A DNA stretch of 64,000 nucleotides from Acidobacteriota bacterium (GCA_013289715.1 JABCZJ010000001.1:186001-250000); one strand, 5' to 3'; positions 43,040 through 52,014 are shown, numbered from the stretch's first letter. The notes: a model not told the origin generated them from the sequence alone. Translations and numbers: made by a program.

Positions 43040-44206
43040 TTACTTGTCTTGTGCTAGGAGGCCTACGCCGGAGGCGGCTACGCTGTCTCTGGTTGTGTTC
43101 TTCACCAGGTACATGGCTTCGTCGGCTAGGTGCAACAGTTCGGCTTTGGTGCGGGAATCGCTGGGGTAGGCGGCTACGCCCACGCTGGCGGTGACGTGAG
43201 CGTTGATGCCGGTGTCTTTCAGCCAGACGGCTTCGCGGATCAGTTTGTGGAGGCGGCGGGCTACTCCTAGCGCGTTTTCCTTGGATGTCTGGGGCAGCAG
43301 GACTACGAATTCGTCGCCGCCGTAGCGGAAGGCTAAGTCGATCAGGCGGCATTTATCTTTGATGGCCTGGCCGATTTCGGCCAGGAGTTTCGAGCCCATC
43401 AGGTGGCCGTGCGTATCGTTGACACTCTTGAAATGATCGAGGTCAATGAAAATCAGAGAGAACTCGAAAGCGTAGCGGTGCGAGCGGTAGATTTCGGTGT
43501 CCAGCATGAAATTCAGATGACGGGCGTTGTAGAGGCTAGTGCAATCGTCGGTGATGGTGAGTTCGTGAATGCGCTGCACGTGGCGCGCGTTTTCAATGGC
43601 GATCGCGGCGTAGTCCGCGAGCGCCTCCAGCAGGGCGAGGTCGCGGGCGCTGAAACCTTCCGGGCCGATGCTATTGATCAGTTCGATGACGCCGAGGCAT
43701 TGATCGCGAAAACGGACCGGGACGGCGACGATGGAGCGCGTTTCCATTTTTGTTTTCGCATCCACTTGGCCGAAAAAACGCGAGTCTTTGGCGGTGTCCC
43801 GCACTACTACCGCTTCGCCGGTCTGCGCGACCCAGCCCGCTAATCCCTGGCCAACCTTGATGCGCACGTCCTTCAAAGATTCCGCGCCCTTGCCCGTCGC
43901 AATCTGGAAGTAGAGTTCGTCCTTCTCCTGGTCCATCAAGAGGAGCGACCAGGTGTCCGGACGCAGGACCTCATTGATTTTTTCCATGATGGTGCGGAGA
44001 ACCTGGTCGAGTTGCAGGGAGGACGTGAGGGCCTTGCCTAATTCGTGAAATACCGTGACTTCATTGGATGTCTCGATGGAGATGTCCACACCCGGAGTTC
44101 TGCGCCTTTCGATGCCATCAAAGGGCCGTGCGTCCGTGGCTCGCCGCATGGAGTCTTCGGTAAGGCCTTTCGTCGGTTCGTTGGAGTCTGAAGTCAACGT
44201 TGACAT
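43040..44206 (-). CDS. GAF-GGDEF diguanylate cyclase
   Basis: The protein (388 residues as called) makes cyclic di-GMP. An N-terminal basic stretch is followed by a GAF sensor domain (about 45-210, with GQGLAGWVAQTGEAVVVRD and SIVAVPVRFRDQCLGVIELI), then a GGDEF domain with FIDLDHFKSVNDTHGH and the intact active site RYGGDEF. The product-inhibition site RLID lies five residues before it. The TTG at 44266 and the ATGs at 44206 and 44149 are all possible starts; the promoter at 44205-44234 overlaps the 44206 codon, which favours 44149. Probably senses a small ligand or oxygen-like signal. Confidence 0.88.
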   Translation of the reverse strand: MSTLTSDSNEPTKGLTEDSMRRATDARPFDGIERRRTPGVDISIETSNEVTVFHELGKALTSSLQLDQVLRTIMEKINEVLRPDTWSLLLMDQEKDELYFQIATGKGAESLKDVRIKVGQGLAGWVAQTGEAVVVRDTAKDSRFFGQVDAKTKMETRSIVAVPVRFRDQCLGVIELINSIGPEGFSARDLALLEALADYAAIAIENARHVQRIHELTITDDCTSLYNARHLNFMLDTEIYRSHRYAFEFSLIFIDLDHFKSVNDTHGHLMGSKLLAEIGQAIKDKCRLIDLAFRYGGDEFVVLLPQTSKENALGVARRLHKLIREAVWLKDTGINAHVTASVGVAAYPSDSRTKAELLHLADEAMYLVKNTTRDSVAASGVGLLAQDK

Positions 44207-44234
44207 TATAGTGAACGCTTTCGGTACACTGCAA
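44205..44234 (-). promoter_or_regulatory. candidate promoter for the GGDEF gene
   Basis: On the minus strand TTGCAG (44234-44229) and a perfect TATAAT (44210-44205) are 18 bases apart. The TATAAT overlaps the ATG at 44206, so transcription would start inside the called reading frame. Confidence 0.55.
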
Positions 44235-44299
44235 CGACCTTCGCGGCTCGATTGACGAAAGGGCAATGGGGTACCCTTCCGCTGAGTTATCGGCCAGCA

Positions 44300-44328
44300 T
44301 TGACACTCCCATCAGCGACGCCTATATT
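44300..44328 (+). promoter_or_regulatory. strong promoter for rodZ
   Basis: TTGACA (44300-44305) and TATATT (44323-44328) are 17 bases apart. The transcript would start near 44335, only about 18 nt before the ATG at 44353, so the mRNA has a very short leader. This also rules out the longer open frame starting at 44266. Confidence 0.75.
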
Positions 44329-44352
44329 TTCTGTAGTTGCGGATTCCAGCGG

Positions 44353-45234
44353 ATGCCTTCAAAACCTTTCGGCGAACATCTCAAACGCGAGCGGGAAATG
44401 CGGGGCGTGACGCTGGAGGAAATTTCAGCGGCTACGCGCATTGCGCCGCGCTTCCTGGCAGCCCTGGAGAGCGAACAGTGGGAGTTGCTACCGGGCGGCG
44501 TGTTCAATCGCGGTTTTATACGGTCCGTGGCACGTTATCTGGGCCTCGATGAAGACACCCTGGTGGCGGAATACGCGCTGGAAACTCGGGGGCGGGCTGA
44601 ACCAGGCGTTGTAGCGGACCCGCCGGAGGAGCCGGACCGGAATTGGGCGCGTGTTTTCGTGGTGGTGGTGCTGGTTTTAGTGGTGCTGGCTGGCGGTTGG
44701 GCGGCTGTGCACTTTCTGGGGCCTAAGATTGCGGCGCGGTTGCACAAACATTCCGGCGAGCCGGTGAATTCGGCGCCGGAATCTGGTGTGGCGCCCGGTT
44801 TTGCGGGCGCGACTGGCGAGCAGACGGCTTCACAGACGGCCGCGCAGAGTTCGGCGCCGAATTTCGCACCTGACCCGGCTGTGGCGCCGCCATCTGATCC
44901 GGCGATTTCATCGAGCCCTGCGGCGTCGGTTGGCAGTGGGGCTGCGTTGGTATCTGGAACAGTGCCGGTGCTGGATTTGAAACTGGAAGCGGCAAAGGCG
45001 ACGGACGTGAAAGTGGTTGCGGACGGCAAGCCTCTATTCGAAGGGCACATGGATGCGCGGCAGGTGTACCGATTCACGGCGGTGGATTCCCTGGAAATTT
45101 CTTCGAGCGAATCGAGCGCGATCTTACTGGAGCTGAATGGCCAGGCGGTTGCGGCGGGCGGCCAGCCCGGGCAGCCTCGGTTCGTGACTCTCACGCCGAA
45201 AGATCTCAAGCCCGCGGCAGGAGACCCCCATTAG
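44353..45234 (+). CDS. rodZ: RodZ-like cytoskeletal/cell-shape protein
   Basis: RodZ links MreB to the cell envelope. The 293-residue protein has an N-terminal HTH_25 domain (FGEHLKREREMRGVTLEEIS and RSVARYLGLDEDTLVAEYAL), a single membrane helix (about 130-150, VFVVVVLVLVVLAGGWAAVH), a long Ala/Ser/Pro-rich linker and a C-terminal DUF4115 domain (VKVVADGKPLFEGHMDARQV). The stop TAG overlaps the ATT start of the next gene, so the two are coupled. The start at 44353 is set by the promoter, not by a ribosome site. Confidence 0.85.
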   Translation: MPSKPFGEHLKREREMRGVTLEEISAATRIAPRFLAALESEQWELLPGGVFNRGFIRSVARYLGLDEDTLVAEYALETRGRAEPGVVADPPEEPDRNWARVFVVVVLVLVVLAGGWAAVHFLGPKIAARLHKHSGEPVNSAPESGVAPGFAGATGEQTASQTAAQSSAPNFAPDPAVAPPSDPAISSSPAASVGSGAALVSGTVPVLDLKLEAAKATDVKVVADGKPLFEGHMDARQVYRFTAVDSLEISSSESSAILLELNGQAVAAGGQPGQPRFVTLTPKDLKPAAGDPH

Positions 45235-46207
45235 CGCCGAACTGCGAGCTGCGATTCGGGCGGGCCACGCGAGGCCGGAACAAAAGCTGGCGCTGTGCGC
45301 GGGCAGCATTTCGCTGGCGCCGGAAGATCGCGCGGAGCTGCTGGCCGTGTTGACGATGGACAGCGACCCTGCCGTTGCGCAGCGGGCGAAAAGTTGTCTG
45401 CTGACGCAGTCGCTGGAATCGCTGCAGGCGGCGCTGGCGCGTCCTGATGCGGATCTGAAACTTTTTGAATATTGCGCGGACGAGATGAGCGGCAGACCGG
45501 AAGTGGCCGACCGCATGGCGGCGAACGCGGCTTGCCCCGCGGAATTTGTGACGCGCGTTTCCGCGGATTTGACGAGTGTGGGAATTCAGGCGCTGCTCGA
45601 CAATCTGGATCGGCTCAGTTCTTACCCGGCGCTGGGAATCGCGCTGGCCTATTCCGAAGCTGCGACGCCTGAACAGAAGGAGCTGCTGGCGGAAATTGAG
45701 ACAAACGCCGCTCTGGAAGAAAAAGTGATTGAGGAGGCTGTGGCTGCGGCCCAGCCTGCGGCTGAGCCTGAGGTGAAGAAGCGACAGTCGCTGCTGCAAC
45801 GGATGGCTACGATGAATATCGTGCAGCGCATTCAGCTGGCCGTGAAGGGCGGGCGCGAGGAACGTATGCTGCTGATTCGCGACCCGAACAAAATTGTGCA
45901 GCGCGGTGTGCTGCAATCGCCACGGCTGACGGACTTGGAAATCGAGAATTTCGCGGCCATGACCAACGTATCGCAAGAAGTGCTGCGGATTATTTCGAAG
46001 AACCGAAACTTCATGAAGAGCTATGTGGTGATTAAGAATTTGACGAAGAATCCGAAATCTCCGCTGGATGTGAGCTTGCATCTGCTACCGCACTTGACTC
46101 CTGCCGACCTGAAACAGCTTGCCGCCAATAAGAACGTGCCGGAAACTTTGCGTTCGACGGCTTTGAAATTGCAACGACAACGGAATTCGGCGCGACCGCC
46201 CAGTTAG
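45230..46207 (+). CDS. repeat-rich cytosolic protein of unknown function, ATT start
   Basis: I do not recognise a named family. The frame has its first standard start (GTG) at 45347, but the sequence before it is coherent (AELRAAIRAGHARPEQKLAL, then LAPEDRAELLAVLTMDSD) and opens with ATT at 45230, five bases after AGGAGA; that ATT overlaps the rodZ stop. From 45230 the product is 325 residues, all helical, without membrane segments. It contains LLQRMATMNIVQRIQLAVKG in the middle and a repeat-like C-terminus (NFAAMTNVSQEVLRIISKNR, LKQLAANKNVPETLRSTALK). Because of the coupling with rodZ it may act in cell-envelope or shape control. Confidence 0.7.
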   Translation: MSAELRAAIRAGHARPEQKLALCAGSISLAPEDRAELLAVLTMDSDPAVAQRAKSCLLTQSLESLQAALARPDADLKLFEYCADEMSGRPEVADRMAANAACPAEFVTRVSADLTSVGIQALLDNLDRLSSYPALGIALAYSEAATPEQKELLAEIETNAALEEKVIEEAVAAAQPAAEPEVKKRQSLLQRMATMNIVQRIQLAVKGGREERMLLIRDPNKIVQRGVLQSPRLTDLEIENFAAMTNVSQEVLRIISKNRNFMKSYVVIKNLTKNPKSPLDVSLHLLPHLTPADLKQLAANKNVPETLRSTALKLQRQRNSARPPS

Positions 46208-46239
46208 CCGGCGGCGGGGCTGCAAACCGAGCATACCGA

Positions 46240-46264
46240 GGGCGGGTCTGAGAGCCGCCCCTAC
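46240..46264 (+). repeat. dispersed hairpin repeat R3
   Basis: GGGCGG pairs with CCGCCC around a nine-base loop and is followed by CTAC, as in 18761-18786. It lies between the rodZ-linked gene and the convergent cdd. Confidence 0.5.
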
Positions 46265-46301
46265 TGTCGCATCAGCATTCATCCGTGGTGCCTCTGAATT
46301 G

Positions 46302-46694
46302 TTACAGGAAGGAAGCATCGAACGCCCGCGGCAGCAGCTCTCCAGACGTTTCCTGTTCTACTTTTCCCCTTAGATTGGCTAGCAGGACTGGGACATCGCC
46401 GCAAAATTCCCAGATGATTTGGCGGCAGGCGCCGCAGGGCGGAGTGAGGCGATCGACGTCGGTGACTACGGCTATGGCGTCGAAGCCGCGCTCGCCTTCG
46501 GAGACGGCCTTGAAGATTGCCACGCGTTCGGCGCAGCAGGTGAGGCCGAGCGTGGCGTTTTCGATATTGCAACCGGCGAAGATGCGGCCGGATTTCGCAC
46601 GCACGGCGGCGCCCACACGGAAATTGGAAATTGGGGCGCAGGCGTTTTGGAATGCTTGCGTTGCTGCTGTGACCAGCGCGTCGTATTCGCTCAT
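46302..46694 (-). CDS. cdd: cytidine deaminase
   Basis: Cdd deaminates cytidine and deoxycytidine to uridine nucleosides. The 130-residue zinc enzyme has the CAE motif (TCCAERVAI; Glu56 and Cys54) and PCGACRQ (Cys87, Cys90). It is the last gene of a salvage operon, 32 bp after punA, and ends in a Phe/Leu tail. Confidence 0.95.
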   Translation of the reverse strand: MSEYDALVTAATQAFQNACAPISNFRVGAAVRAKSGRIFAGCNIENATLGLTCCAERVAIFKAVSEGERGFDAIAVVTDVDRLTPPCGACRQIIWEFCGDVPVLLANLRGKVEQETSGELLPRAFDASFL

Positions 46695-46726
46695 TTATTT
46701 TTCGCTTCCCTTTCCTCTACTTTCCT

Positions 46727-47593
46727 TCACTTAGAGTCGGCGGCGATGCGCGGCAGGACTGCGCGCAGCAGCGCGATGAACTGGCCCTTCACGCGTTCGC
46801 CGGTTTCCATTACTTCCTTGTGATCGAGCACTTGATCGAGAATACCCGCGGCCATATTGGTGACGCAGGAAATTCCGAGCACGCGGATTCCCATATGGCG
46901 CGCGGCAATCGTTTCCGGGACCGTGGACATACCCACCAAATCGGCTCCAATCGTACGTAAATAACGAATTTCCGCGGGAGTTTCGTAGTTTGGCCCGGCG
47001 AGTGCGGCGTACACGCCTTCGGGAGCGGCGCTACCGAGCCTTTTGGCTTCGGCGAGCGCGATTTCGCGATAGGGCTTCCAGTAGGCTTGGGTCATGTCTG
47101 GAAAGCGCGGCCCGAAACGATCGTCGTTTGGGCCGATCAGGGGGTTGATGCCCTGCAGGTTGATGTGATCGCTGATGATGACGAGCACGCCCTGATTGTA
47201 TTTCGTATTAATGCCACCGGCGGCGTTGGTGAGAATGGCGGAGCGGATGCCGAGGCGGCCGAGGACGCGCATGGGGAACGCGACTTGCTGCGCGGTGTAG
47301 CCTTCGTAGAAATGGACGCGACCCTGCATCGCGGCGACGGCGATATTTTCTACTTTGCCGATCACCAGGCGTCCGGCGTGACCCATGGCGGTGGAGCGGG
47401 GAAAGGCGGGAATTTTTTCGTAGGGGATACGCGTGGCGTCTTGCAGTTCATCGGCGAAGGCGCCGAGCCCGGAGCCGAGGACGAGCGCAATTTTCGGGCG
47501 CAGCTTGGTTTTCGCGAGGATGAATTTCGCGGCGCGGTCGGCGCGCGCGAATTCGCTGCCACTTGCTGAGGATTTTGTGCGCGCCGCGCTCAT
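46727..47593 (-). CDS. punA: purine-nucleoside phosphorylase, type I
   Basis: This enzyme cleaves purine nucleosides with phosphate. The 288-residue protein has VLGSGLGAFADEL, the phosphate site MQGRVHFYEGY, HINLQGINPLIGPND, LAGPNYETPAEIRYL, GADLVGMSTVPE and VTNMAAGIL, all of the trimeric NP-I class. Its ATG at 47593 overlaps the nupC stop by four bases, so import and cleavage are coupled. Confidence 0.94.
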   Translation of the reverse strand: MSAARTKSSASGSEFARADRAAKFILAKTKLRPKIALVLGSGLGAFADELQDATRIPYEKIPAFPRSTAMGHAGRLVIGKVENIAVAAMQGRVHFYEGYTAQQVAFPMRVLGRLGIRSAILTNAAGGINTKYNQGVLVIISDHINLQGINPLIGPNDDRFGPRFPDMTQAYWKPYREIALAEAKRLGSAAPEGVYAALAGPNYETPAEIRYLRTIGADLVGMSTVPETIAARHMGIRVLGISCVTNMAAGILDQVLDHKEVMETGERVKGQFIALLRAVLPRIAADSK

Positions 47594-48825
47594 CGCATCA
47601 TGATCCCGACGATCGAGGCGGACATCAGATTGGCCATGGTGCCGGTGAGCATGGCGCGAATGCCCAGGCGCGCGAGGTCGGCCTTTTTATTGGGCGCGAG
47701 GGCGCCGATGCCGCCGATTTGAATTCCGATGGAGCTGAAATTCGCGAAACCGCAGAGCGCGAAGGTGGCAATGGTGAAGGAGCGCGGATCGAGCGCGTCC
47801 TTCATTGGCCCGAGGCGCTGGAACGCGACGAGCTCGTTCGTCACCATGCGCAGGCCAAGCAGATTTCCGATGGTGTGACAGTCGTGCCAGGGGATTCCGA
47901 TGACCCAGGCAATCGGCGAGAACAGATAGCCAAAAATTTGCTCGACGCTGGAGGGAAACCAGGTGACGCCGAGCTGCGCAAGTCCGTTGTGTACTGCGCC
48001 AAAAACGCCATCTACGAGATAAATCAGCGCGATGAATGTGATCAGCATCGCGCCCACGTTCAGAGCGAGGCTGAGGCCGTCCACGGTGCCGCGGGAGAGC
48101 GCGCCGAGTGCGTTGGTGTCGCGTTCCAGAGGCGCGAGTTCCACTTTGCCGGAAGTTACGGGCACTTCGGTTTCGGGCACCATCATTTTCGAAAGCAGGA
48201 TTGTGCCGGGGGCGGTCATGATCACGGCGGCGAGCACGTGTTTCGCTTCGACGCCGTACGCGATGTAGGCGGCCATCATGCCGCCGGAAACGTGGGCCAT
48301 GCCGCTGGTCATGATCGTCATCAATTCGGACTGCGTGACTTCCGGGAGATAGGGGCGGATCGTGAGCGGCGCTTCGGTCTGGCCCATGAAAATGCTCGCG
48401 GCGACGTTGAGCGATTCGGCCCCGCTCGCGCCCATCAGGCCGGTCATCACGCGCGCGGCTTGCTTGATGATGAATTGCATCACGCCGTAGTAGTAGAGCA
48501 GCGCGAACACGGCGGCGATAAAAATGATCGTGGGCAGCACCTGGAAGGCGAAGAAGAAGCCCATGGGCGAGCCTTTTTTTCCCAGGTCGCCGAAAACGAA
48601 TTGGGAGCCGAAGAAAGCGAAATCGAGGACCCAGTTCACGGCCGCGCCCGCTTTCTGAAAAATCCATTGGCCGTAGGTCCAATTGATGACGAGGTACGCG
48701 AATACGACTTGCAGGCCGAGGCCCCAGGCGACCGTTTTCCCGCGAATGGCGCGGCGGTTGGTGGAAAACAGGAACGCGAAACCCATCATGGTGAGCATTC
48801 CCAGTACGCCTACCAGGCGGTGCAT
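47590..48825 (-). CDS. nupC: NupC-type concentrative nucleoside transporter
   Basis: This proton- or sodium-linked importer (411 residues) has about ten membrane segments (for example GVLGMLTMMGFAFLFSTNRR, IIFIAAVFALLYYYGVMQFI, MAHVSGGMMAAYIAYGV, ATFALCGFANFSSIGIQIGG). It fits the CNT family, including the GSNH-like C-terminal scaffold. The start is ATG 48825. It overlaps punA and lies 31 bp after deoA. Confidence 0.9.
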   Translation of the reverse strand: MHRLVGVLGMLTMMGFAFLFSTNRRAIRGKTVAWGLGLQVVFAYLVINWTYGQWIFQKAGAAVNWVLDFAFFGSQFVFGDLGKKGSPMGFFFAFQVLPTIIFIAAVFALLYYYGVMQFIIKQAARVMTGLMGASGAESLNVAASIFMGQTEAPLTIRPYLPEVTQSELMTIMTSGMAHVSGGMMAAYIAYGVEAKHVLAAVIMTAPGTILLSKMMVPETEVPVTSGKVELAPLERDTNALGALSRGTVDGLSLALNVGAMLITFIALIYLVDGVFGAVHNGLAQLGVTWFPSSVEQIFGYLFSPIAWVIGIPWHDCHTIGNLLGLRMVTNELVAFQRLGPMKDALDPRSFTIATFALCGFANFSSIGIQIGGIGALAPNKKADLARLGIRAMLTGTMANLMSASIVGIMMR

Positions 48826-48856
48826 GCGCAGGAGCCTCCTTTAGAGCCGTACTGGG

Positions 48857-50176
48857 TCACAAGAATTCTTCCGCGCCGATGATTTTGCGGACGAGTGGCG
48901 CGGCTGGCGGAGCTTGGTCGCCAATTTCGAAACTTTCGGACAGGAGGCGCATGGCTGGAACGAGGCGCGCGTCCAAGTTGTAGTGCACTGTGCACAGGTT
49001 TTCGCCGGCCTTCACTCGGTCGCCCATTTTTTTTTCGAGTACCAGGCCCACCGCAGGATCGACCGAGTCTTCCTTTTTTTCTCTTCCGCCGCCGAGGAGC
49101 ATGCTGGCTACGCCGACTTGCTCGCAGTGAATCGCCGTGACGTATCCCGCGCGGGGCGCGTCCACGTGCGCTCGGTGTTTCGCGTGCGGCAAACGGCCGG
49201 GATCGCCAATCACGTGCGGATCACCTCCTTGCAAGCGAATCACTTCGCGGAATGTATCACGCGCGCGTCCGGAAGCAATCATTTCTGCTGCTAGCGCGCG
49301 GCCTGCGGCGACGGATTTCGAGCCGCCGCCCAGGACGAACATCCAGGCCGAAAGTTCCAGGCACAGCTCGCGCAGATCGTCCGGGCCTTTACCATCTAGG
49401 ATTTCGATGCATTCCTCGACTTCGAGGGAGTTGCCAATTTTGCGGCCGAGAGGCTGCTCCATATCGGTGATGAGCGCGACGACTTTTTTGCCCATGCGCA
49501 CACCGGTTTCGACCATCAGCTCGGCGAGATATTCGGCATCGGCTTGCTTTTTCATGAACGCGCCGTCGCCGGTCTTTACGTCGAGCACCAGCGCGTCAAT
49601 TCCCTCCGCCATTTTTTTGCTCATGATGGAGGCGGTGATCAGGTAGGGGCTTTCGACTGTGGCGGTGACGTCGCGCAGGGCGTAGAGCTTTTTATCAGCG
49701 GGCGCGATTTCGGGGGTTTGGCCGATCAGGGCGCAATGAGCCAGCGCGAGTGTGCGGCGGAATTCCTCGAGCTGTAGGTTTACGTTGAAGCCGGGGATGG
49801 ATTCCAGTTTGTCGAGCGTGCCACCGGTGTGGCCGAGGCCGCGGCCGCTGATCATCGGCACGTAGAGGCCGGCCGCGGCAACGATGGGAGCGATGACCAG
49901 AGAAGTTTTGTCGCCGACGCCGCCGGTGGAGTGCTTGTCCACTTTGGGCGCGGGAAGATCGGACCAATCGAGAACTTCACCGGAATTGAGCATGGATTCG
50001 GTGAGCGCAGCGAGTTCGGCGCGGGTCATGCCGCGCCACAGCACGGCCATCAGGAAGGCGGCTAATTGATAATCGGGGACGCGGTCGTGCGTCGCGCCAT
50101 TAATCAGGAATGCGATTTCTTCGCGGGAAAGTTCCGCGGCATCGCGCTTCTTGCGAATGATGTCAACGGCACGCAT
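48857..50176 (-). CDS. deoA: thymidine/pyrimidine-nucleoside phosphorylase
   Basis: This enzyme cleaves pyrimidine nucleosides to base and sugar 1-phosphate. The 439-residue protein has the N-terminal helices (ELSREEIAFLINGATH), the phosphate loop KHSTGGVGDKTSLVIAPI, MISGRGLGHTGGTLDKLES and a C-terminal domain with GYVTAIHCEQVGVASMLLGG. It is the first gene of the salvage operon. Thymidine or broad pyrimidine specificity is not decided. Confidence 0.92.
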   Translation of the reverse strand: MRAVDIIRKKRDAAELSREEIAFLINGATHDRVPDYQLAAFLMAVLWRGMTRAELAALTESMLNSGEVLDWSDLPAPKVDKHSTGGVGDKTSLVIAPIVAAAGLYVPMISGRGLGHTGGTLDKLESIPGFNVNLQLEEFRRTLALAHCALIGQTPEIAPADKKLYALRDVTATVESPYLITASIMSKKMAEGIDALVLDVKTGDGAFMKKQADAEYLAELMVETGVRMGKKVVALITDMEQPLGRKIGNSLEVEECIEILDGKGPDDLRELCLELSAWMFVLGGGSKSVAAGRALAAEMIASGRARDTFREVIRLQGGDPHVIGDPGRLPHAKHRAHVDAPRAGYVTAIHCEQVGVASMLLGGGREKKEDSVDPAVGLVLEKKMGDRVKAGENLCTVHYNLDARLVPAMRLLSESFEIGDQAPPAAPLVRKIIGAEEFL

Positions 50177-50255
50177 GAAGGAGGTTGGGCAACGCTAGCA
50201 TCGCGGCGTGCTGGGCGTCAATGATCGTGCGCTACATCGACCGCAGGGCGAACCG

Positions 50256-51053
50256 CTACAGCTTGTTGTTCGCGTGCGTCGCGATTTCGGCCATCATTTG
50301 CTGCATTTCCGCGTGGATATGGCCATTGGTGACGAGCAAATCCGGACCGCCGGGGCGATAAGGGCCACCGCGCAGGTCTGTGACTTTGCCGCCTGCTTCG
50401 GTGACGATCAGGATGCCGGCGGCGGTGTCCCACGATTTCAGACCGAATTCCCAGAAGGCTTCGAAGCGACCGCAGGCAACCGAGCAGAGATCGAGAGCGG
50501 CGGAGCCGTCGCGGCGGACTCCGTGCGAGTGCAGCGTGAAATGCCAGTAATAGTGGATGTTCAGGTTATCGCCGCGCTTGTGTGTGGGAAAACCCGTGGC
50601 TACCAGGCTGACGGCCATGCGCTCGGCGCTGGAAACGCGAATCGGTTTGTCGTTCAGAAAGGCGCCCTCGCCACGCGCGGCGCAAAAAAGTTCGTCGGCG
50701 ACGGAGTTGAACACCACGCCCACCAGCGGCACGCCATCTTCGAGCAGCGCGATGGAAACGGCAAAGCAAGGATAGCCGTGGGCGAAATTCGTGGTGCCGT
50801 CGAGCGGGTCCACGTGCCATTCGTAGCGCGAAGCCGCGCTCGAGCCGCTTGAGCCTTCTTCAGCGACAATGCGATGTTCCGGAAATTCGCGGCGCAAGCG
50901 GCCGACGACGATGGCTTCGGAGCGCTTGTCGGTTTCCGTGACCAGGTCCACGTCACCTTTGTACATGATCTTCTGCGGGCGGCTGTGTTCGGTGAGCAGC
51001 ACCGCGCCTGCTTCGCGCGCGGCGGCGATGGCGACATCGAGAAATTGGTTCAT
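50256..51053 (-). CDS. inositol-monophosphatase family protein (SuhB-like)
   Basis: This magnesium-dependent phosphatase (265 residues) has the metal sites VTETDKRSE, EEGSSG, the active-site motif WHVDPLDGTTNFAHGYP and the C-terminal motif SWDTAAGILIVTEAGG. In the class it acts on inositol monophosphate, NADP or fructose bisphosphate; in enterobacteria SuhB also has an rRNA role. It lies 4 bp after the VWFA gene in an operon with moaDE. Confidence 0.9.
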   Translation of the reverse strand: MNQFLDVAIAAAREAGAVLLTEHSRPQKIMYKGDVDLVTETDKRSEAIVVGRLRREFPEHRIVAEEGSSGSSAASRYEWHVDPLDGTTNFAHGYPCFAVSIALLEDGVPLVGVVFNSVADELFCAARGEGAFLNDKPIRVSSAERMAVSLVATGFPTHKRGDNLNIHYYWHFTLHSHGVRRDGSAALDLCSVACGRFEAFWEFGLKSWDTAAGILIVTEAGGKVTDLRGGPYRPGGPDLLVTNGHIHAEMQQMMAEIATHANNKL

Positions 51054-51057
51054 AGGA

Positions 51058-52014
51058 TCATTGCGCCACTCCGGCGGTGAAATATTCTCTGCGGTAACGC
51101 ACGGTGTCTCCGCTGTTCACGGTGACCGCCACATGGCGGTCGCTGCCGGGCGGCGGCGTGGGACTGGGATAGTAGCCGAGCAGATATTGGGTGCGCAGCT
51201 CGCGATTGATGCGGTCGAAAATTGCCCCCAGCTCGCTGAGATCGGTCGGATAGTACATGGCGCCGCCGACGCTGTCTGTAATGGTGGAGATGGCGTGTTC
51301 GCCCGCGGTATTCCATCCGGCGTCGGATTTCATCGGGCGCACCACAACAGTATAGAGCAAGATGTTCGAGGCGATCGCCGTGCGGCGCGCATCTTCAAAT
51401 TTCGAGACGCTGGTGGTTTCGCCAGCGTCGGTGATGATTACCAGCGCGCGGCGGCGCTCAGCGCCCTGACGACGAACGGATTGCGACCCGAGCACCACGG
51501 CGTCGTAGAGCGACGTGCCCATGTCCGGGCTCGTGTCCACGCGGCGCACCGCGCTATCCAACTGCTTGAGATCCGCCGAAAAATTGGAGAGCTGCACGAC
51601 ATCGGCTGCAAATGAAAAAACCGCGAGGCGATCGCTGGGGCGGACCACTTCCTCGATAAAACGCGCGGCAGCTTCGCGCTCGATTTTTAGTTCGATCGCT
51701 GCGGAGCCGCTGGCGTCGAGCATCAGGGCCAGATCGAGCGGACGATTGGTTTGCGGTTCGAAGCGGACGATCTTTTGCGCGATTCCTTCTTCCGTGAGCT
51801 GGAACGCGCTCTGATCCAGGCCGGTGACCGGCTCGCCTTTGGCGTCGATAACGCTGGCGAGAATGCTCACCAGATCGGTCTGCACGCGAATCGGGCCTTT
51901 TTGGCGCTGTTGTTGCTGTGGTTGCGGCTGCTCCGGATTGGACGCCTTCGCATGTACGAATGCGCAGAAGCCCGCCAGCACGAGGGCGCAAAGCGTGGCG
52001 ATGGCTCGATTCAT
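51058..52014 (-). CDS. VWFA-related exported protein, acidobacterial type
   Basis: This 318-residue protein has a signal peptide (IATLCALVLAGFCAFVHA), a glutamine-rich stretch (about 29-39, PEQPQPQQQQRQ), an N-terminal beta region and a von Willebrand A domain (about 95-270) with metal-site residues DASGS, MGTSLYDAV and ITDAGE. It ends with YLLGYYPSPTPPPGSDRHV. The pattern matches the acidobacterial VWFA-related family. The ATG follows directly after the moaDE stop. Function unknown; possibly a periplasmic adhesion or chaperone-like protein. Confidence 0.88.
   Translation of the reverse strand: MNRAIATLCALVLAGFCAFVHAKASNPEQPQPQQQQRQKGPIRVQTDLVSILASVIDAKGEPVTGLDQSAFQLTEEGIAQKIVRFEPQTNRPLDLALMLDASGSAAIELKIEREAAARFIEEVVRPSDRLAVFSFAADVVQLSNFSADLKQLDSAVRRVDTSPDMGTSLYDAVVLGSQSVRRQGAERRRALVIITDAGETTSVSKFEDARRTAIASNILLYTVVVRPMKSDAGWNTAGEHAISTITDSVGGAMYYPTDLSELGAIFDRINRELRTQYLLGYYPSPTPPPGSDRHVAVTVNSGDTVRYRREYFTAGVAQ

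Noticed and set aside
47563..48882. Open frame of 439 codons antisense to nupC
   Set aside because: Highly charged His/Glu/Asp-rich translation with no family likeness; antisense of a membrane protein gene.
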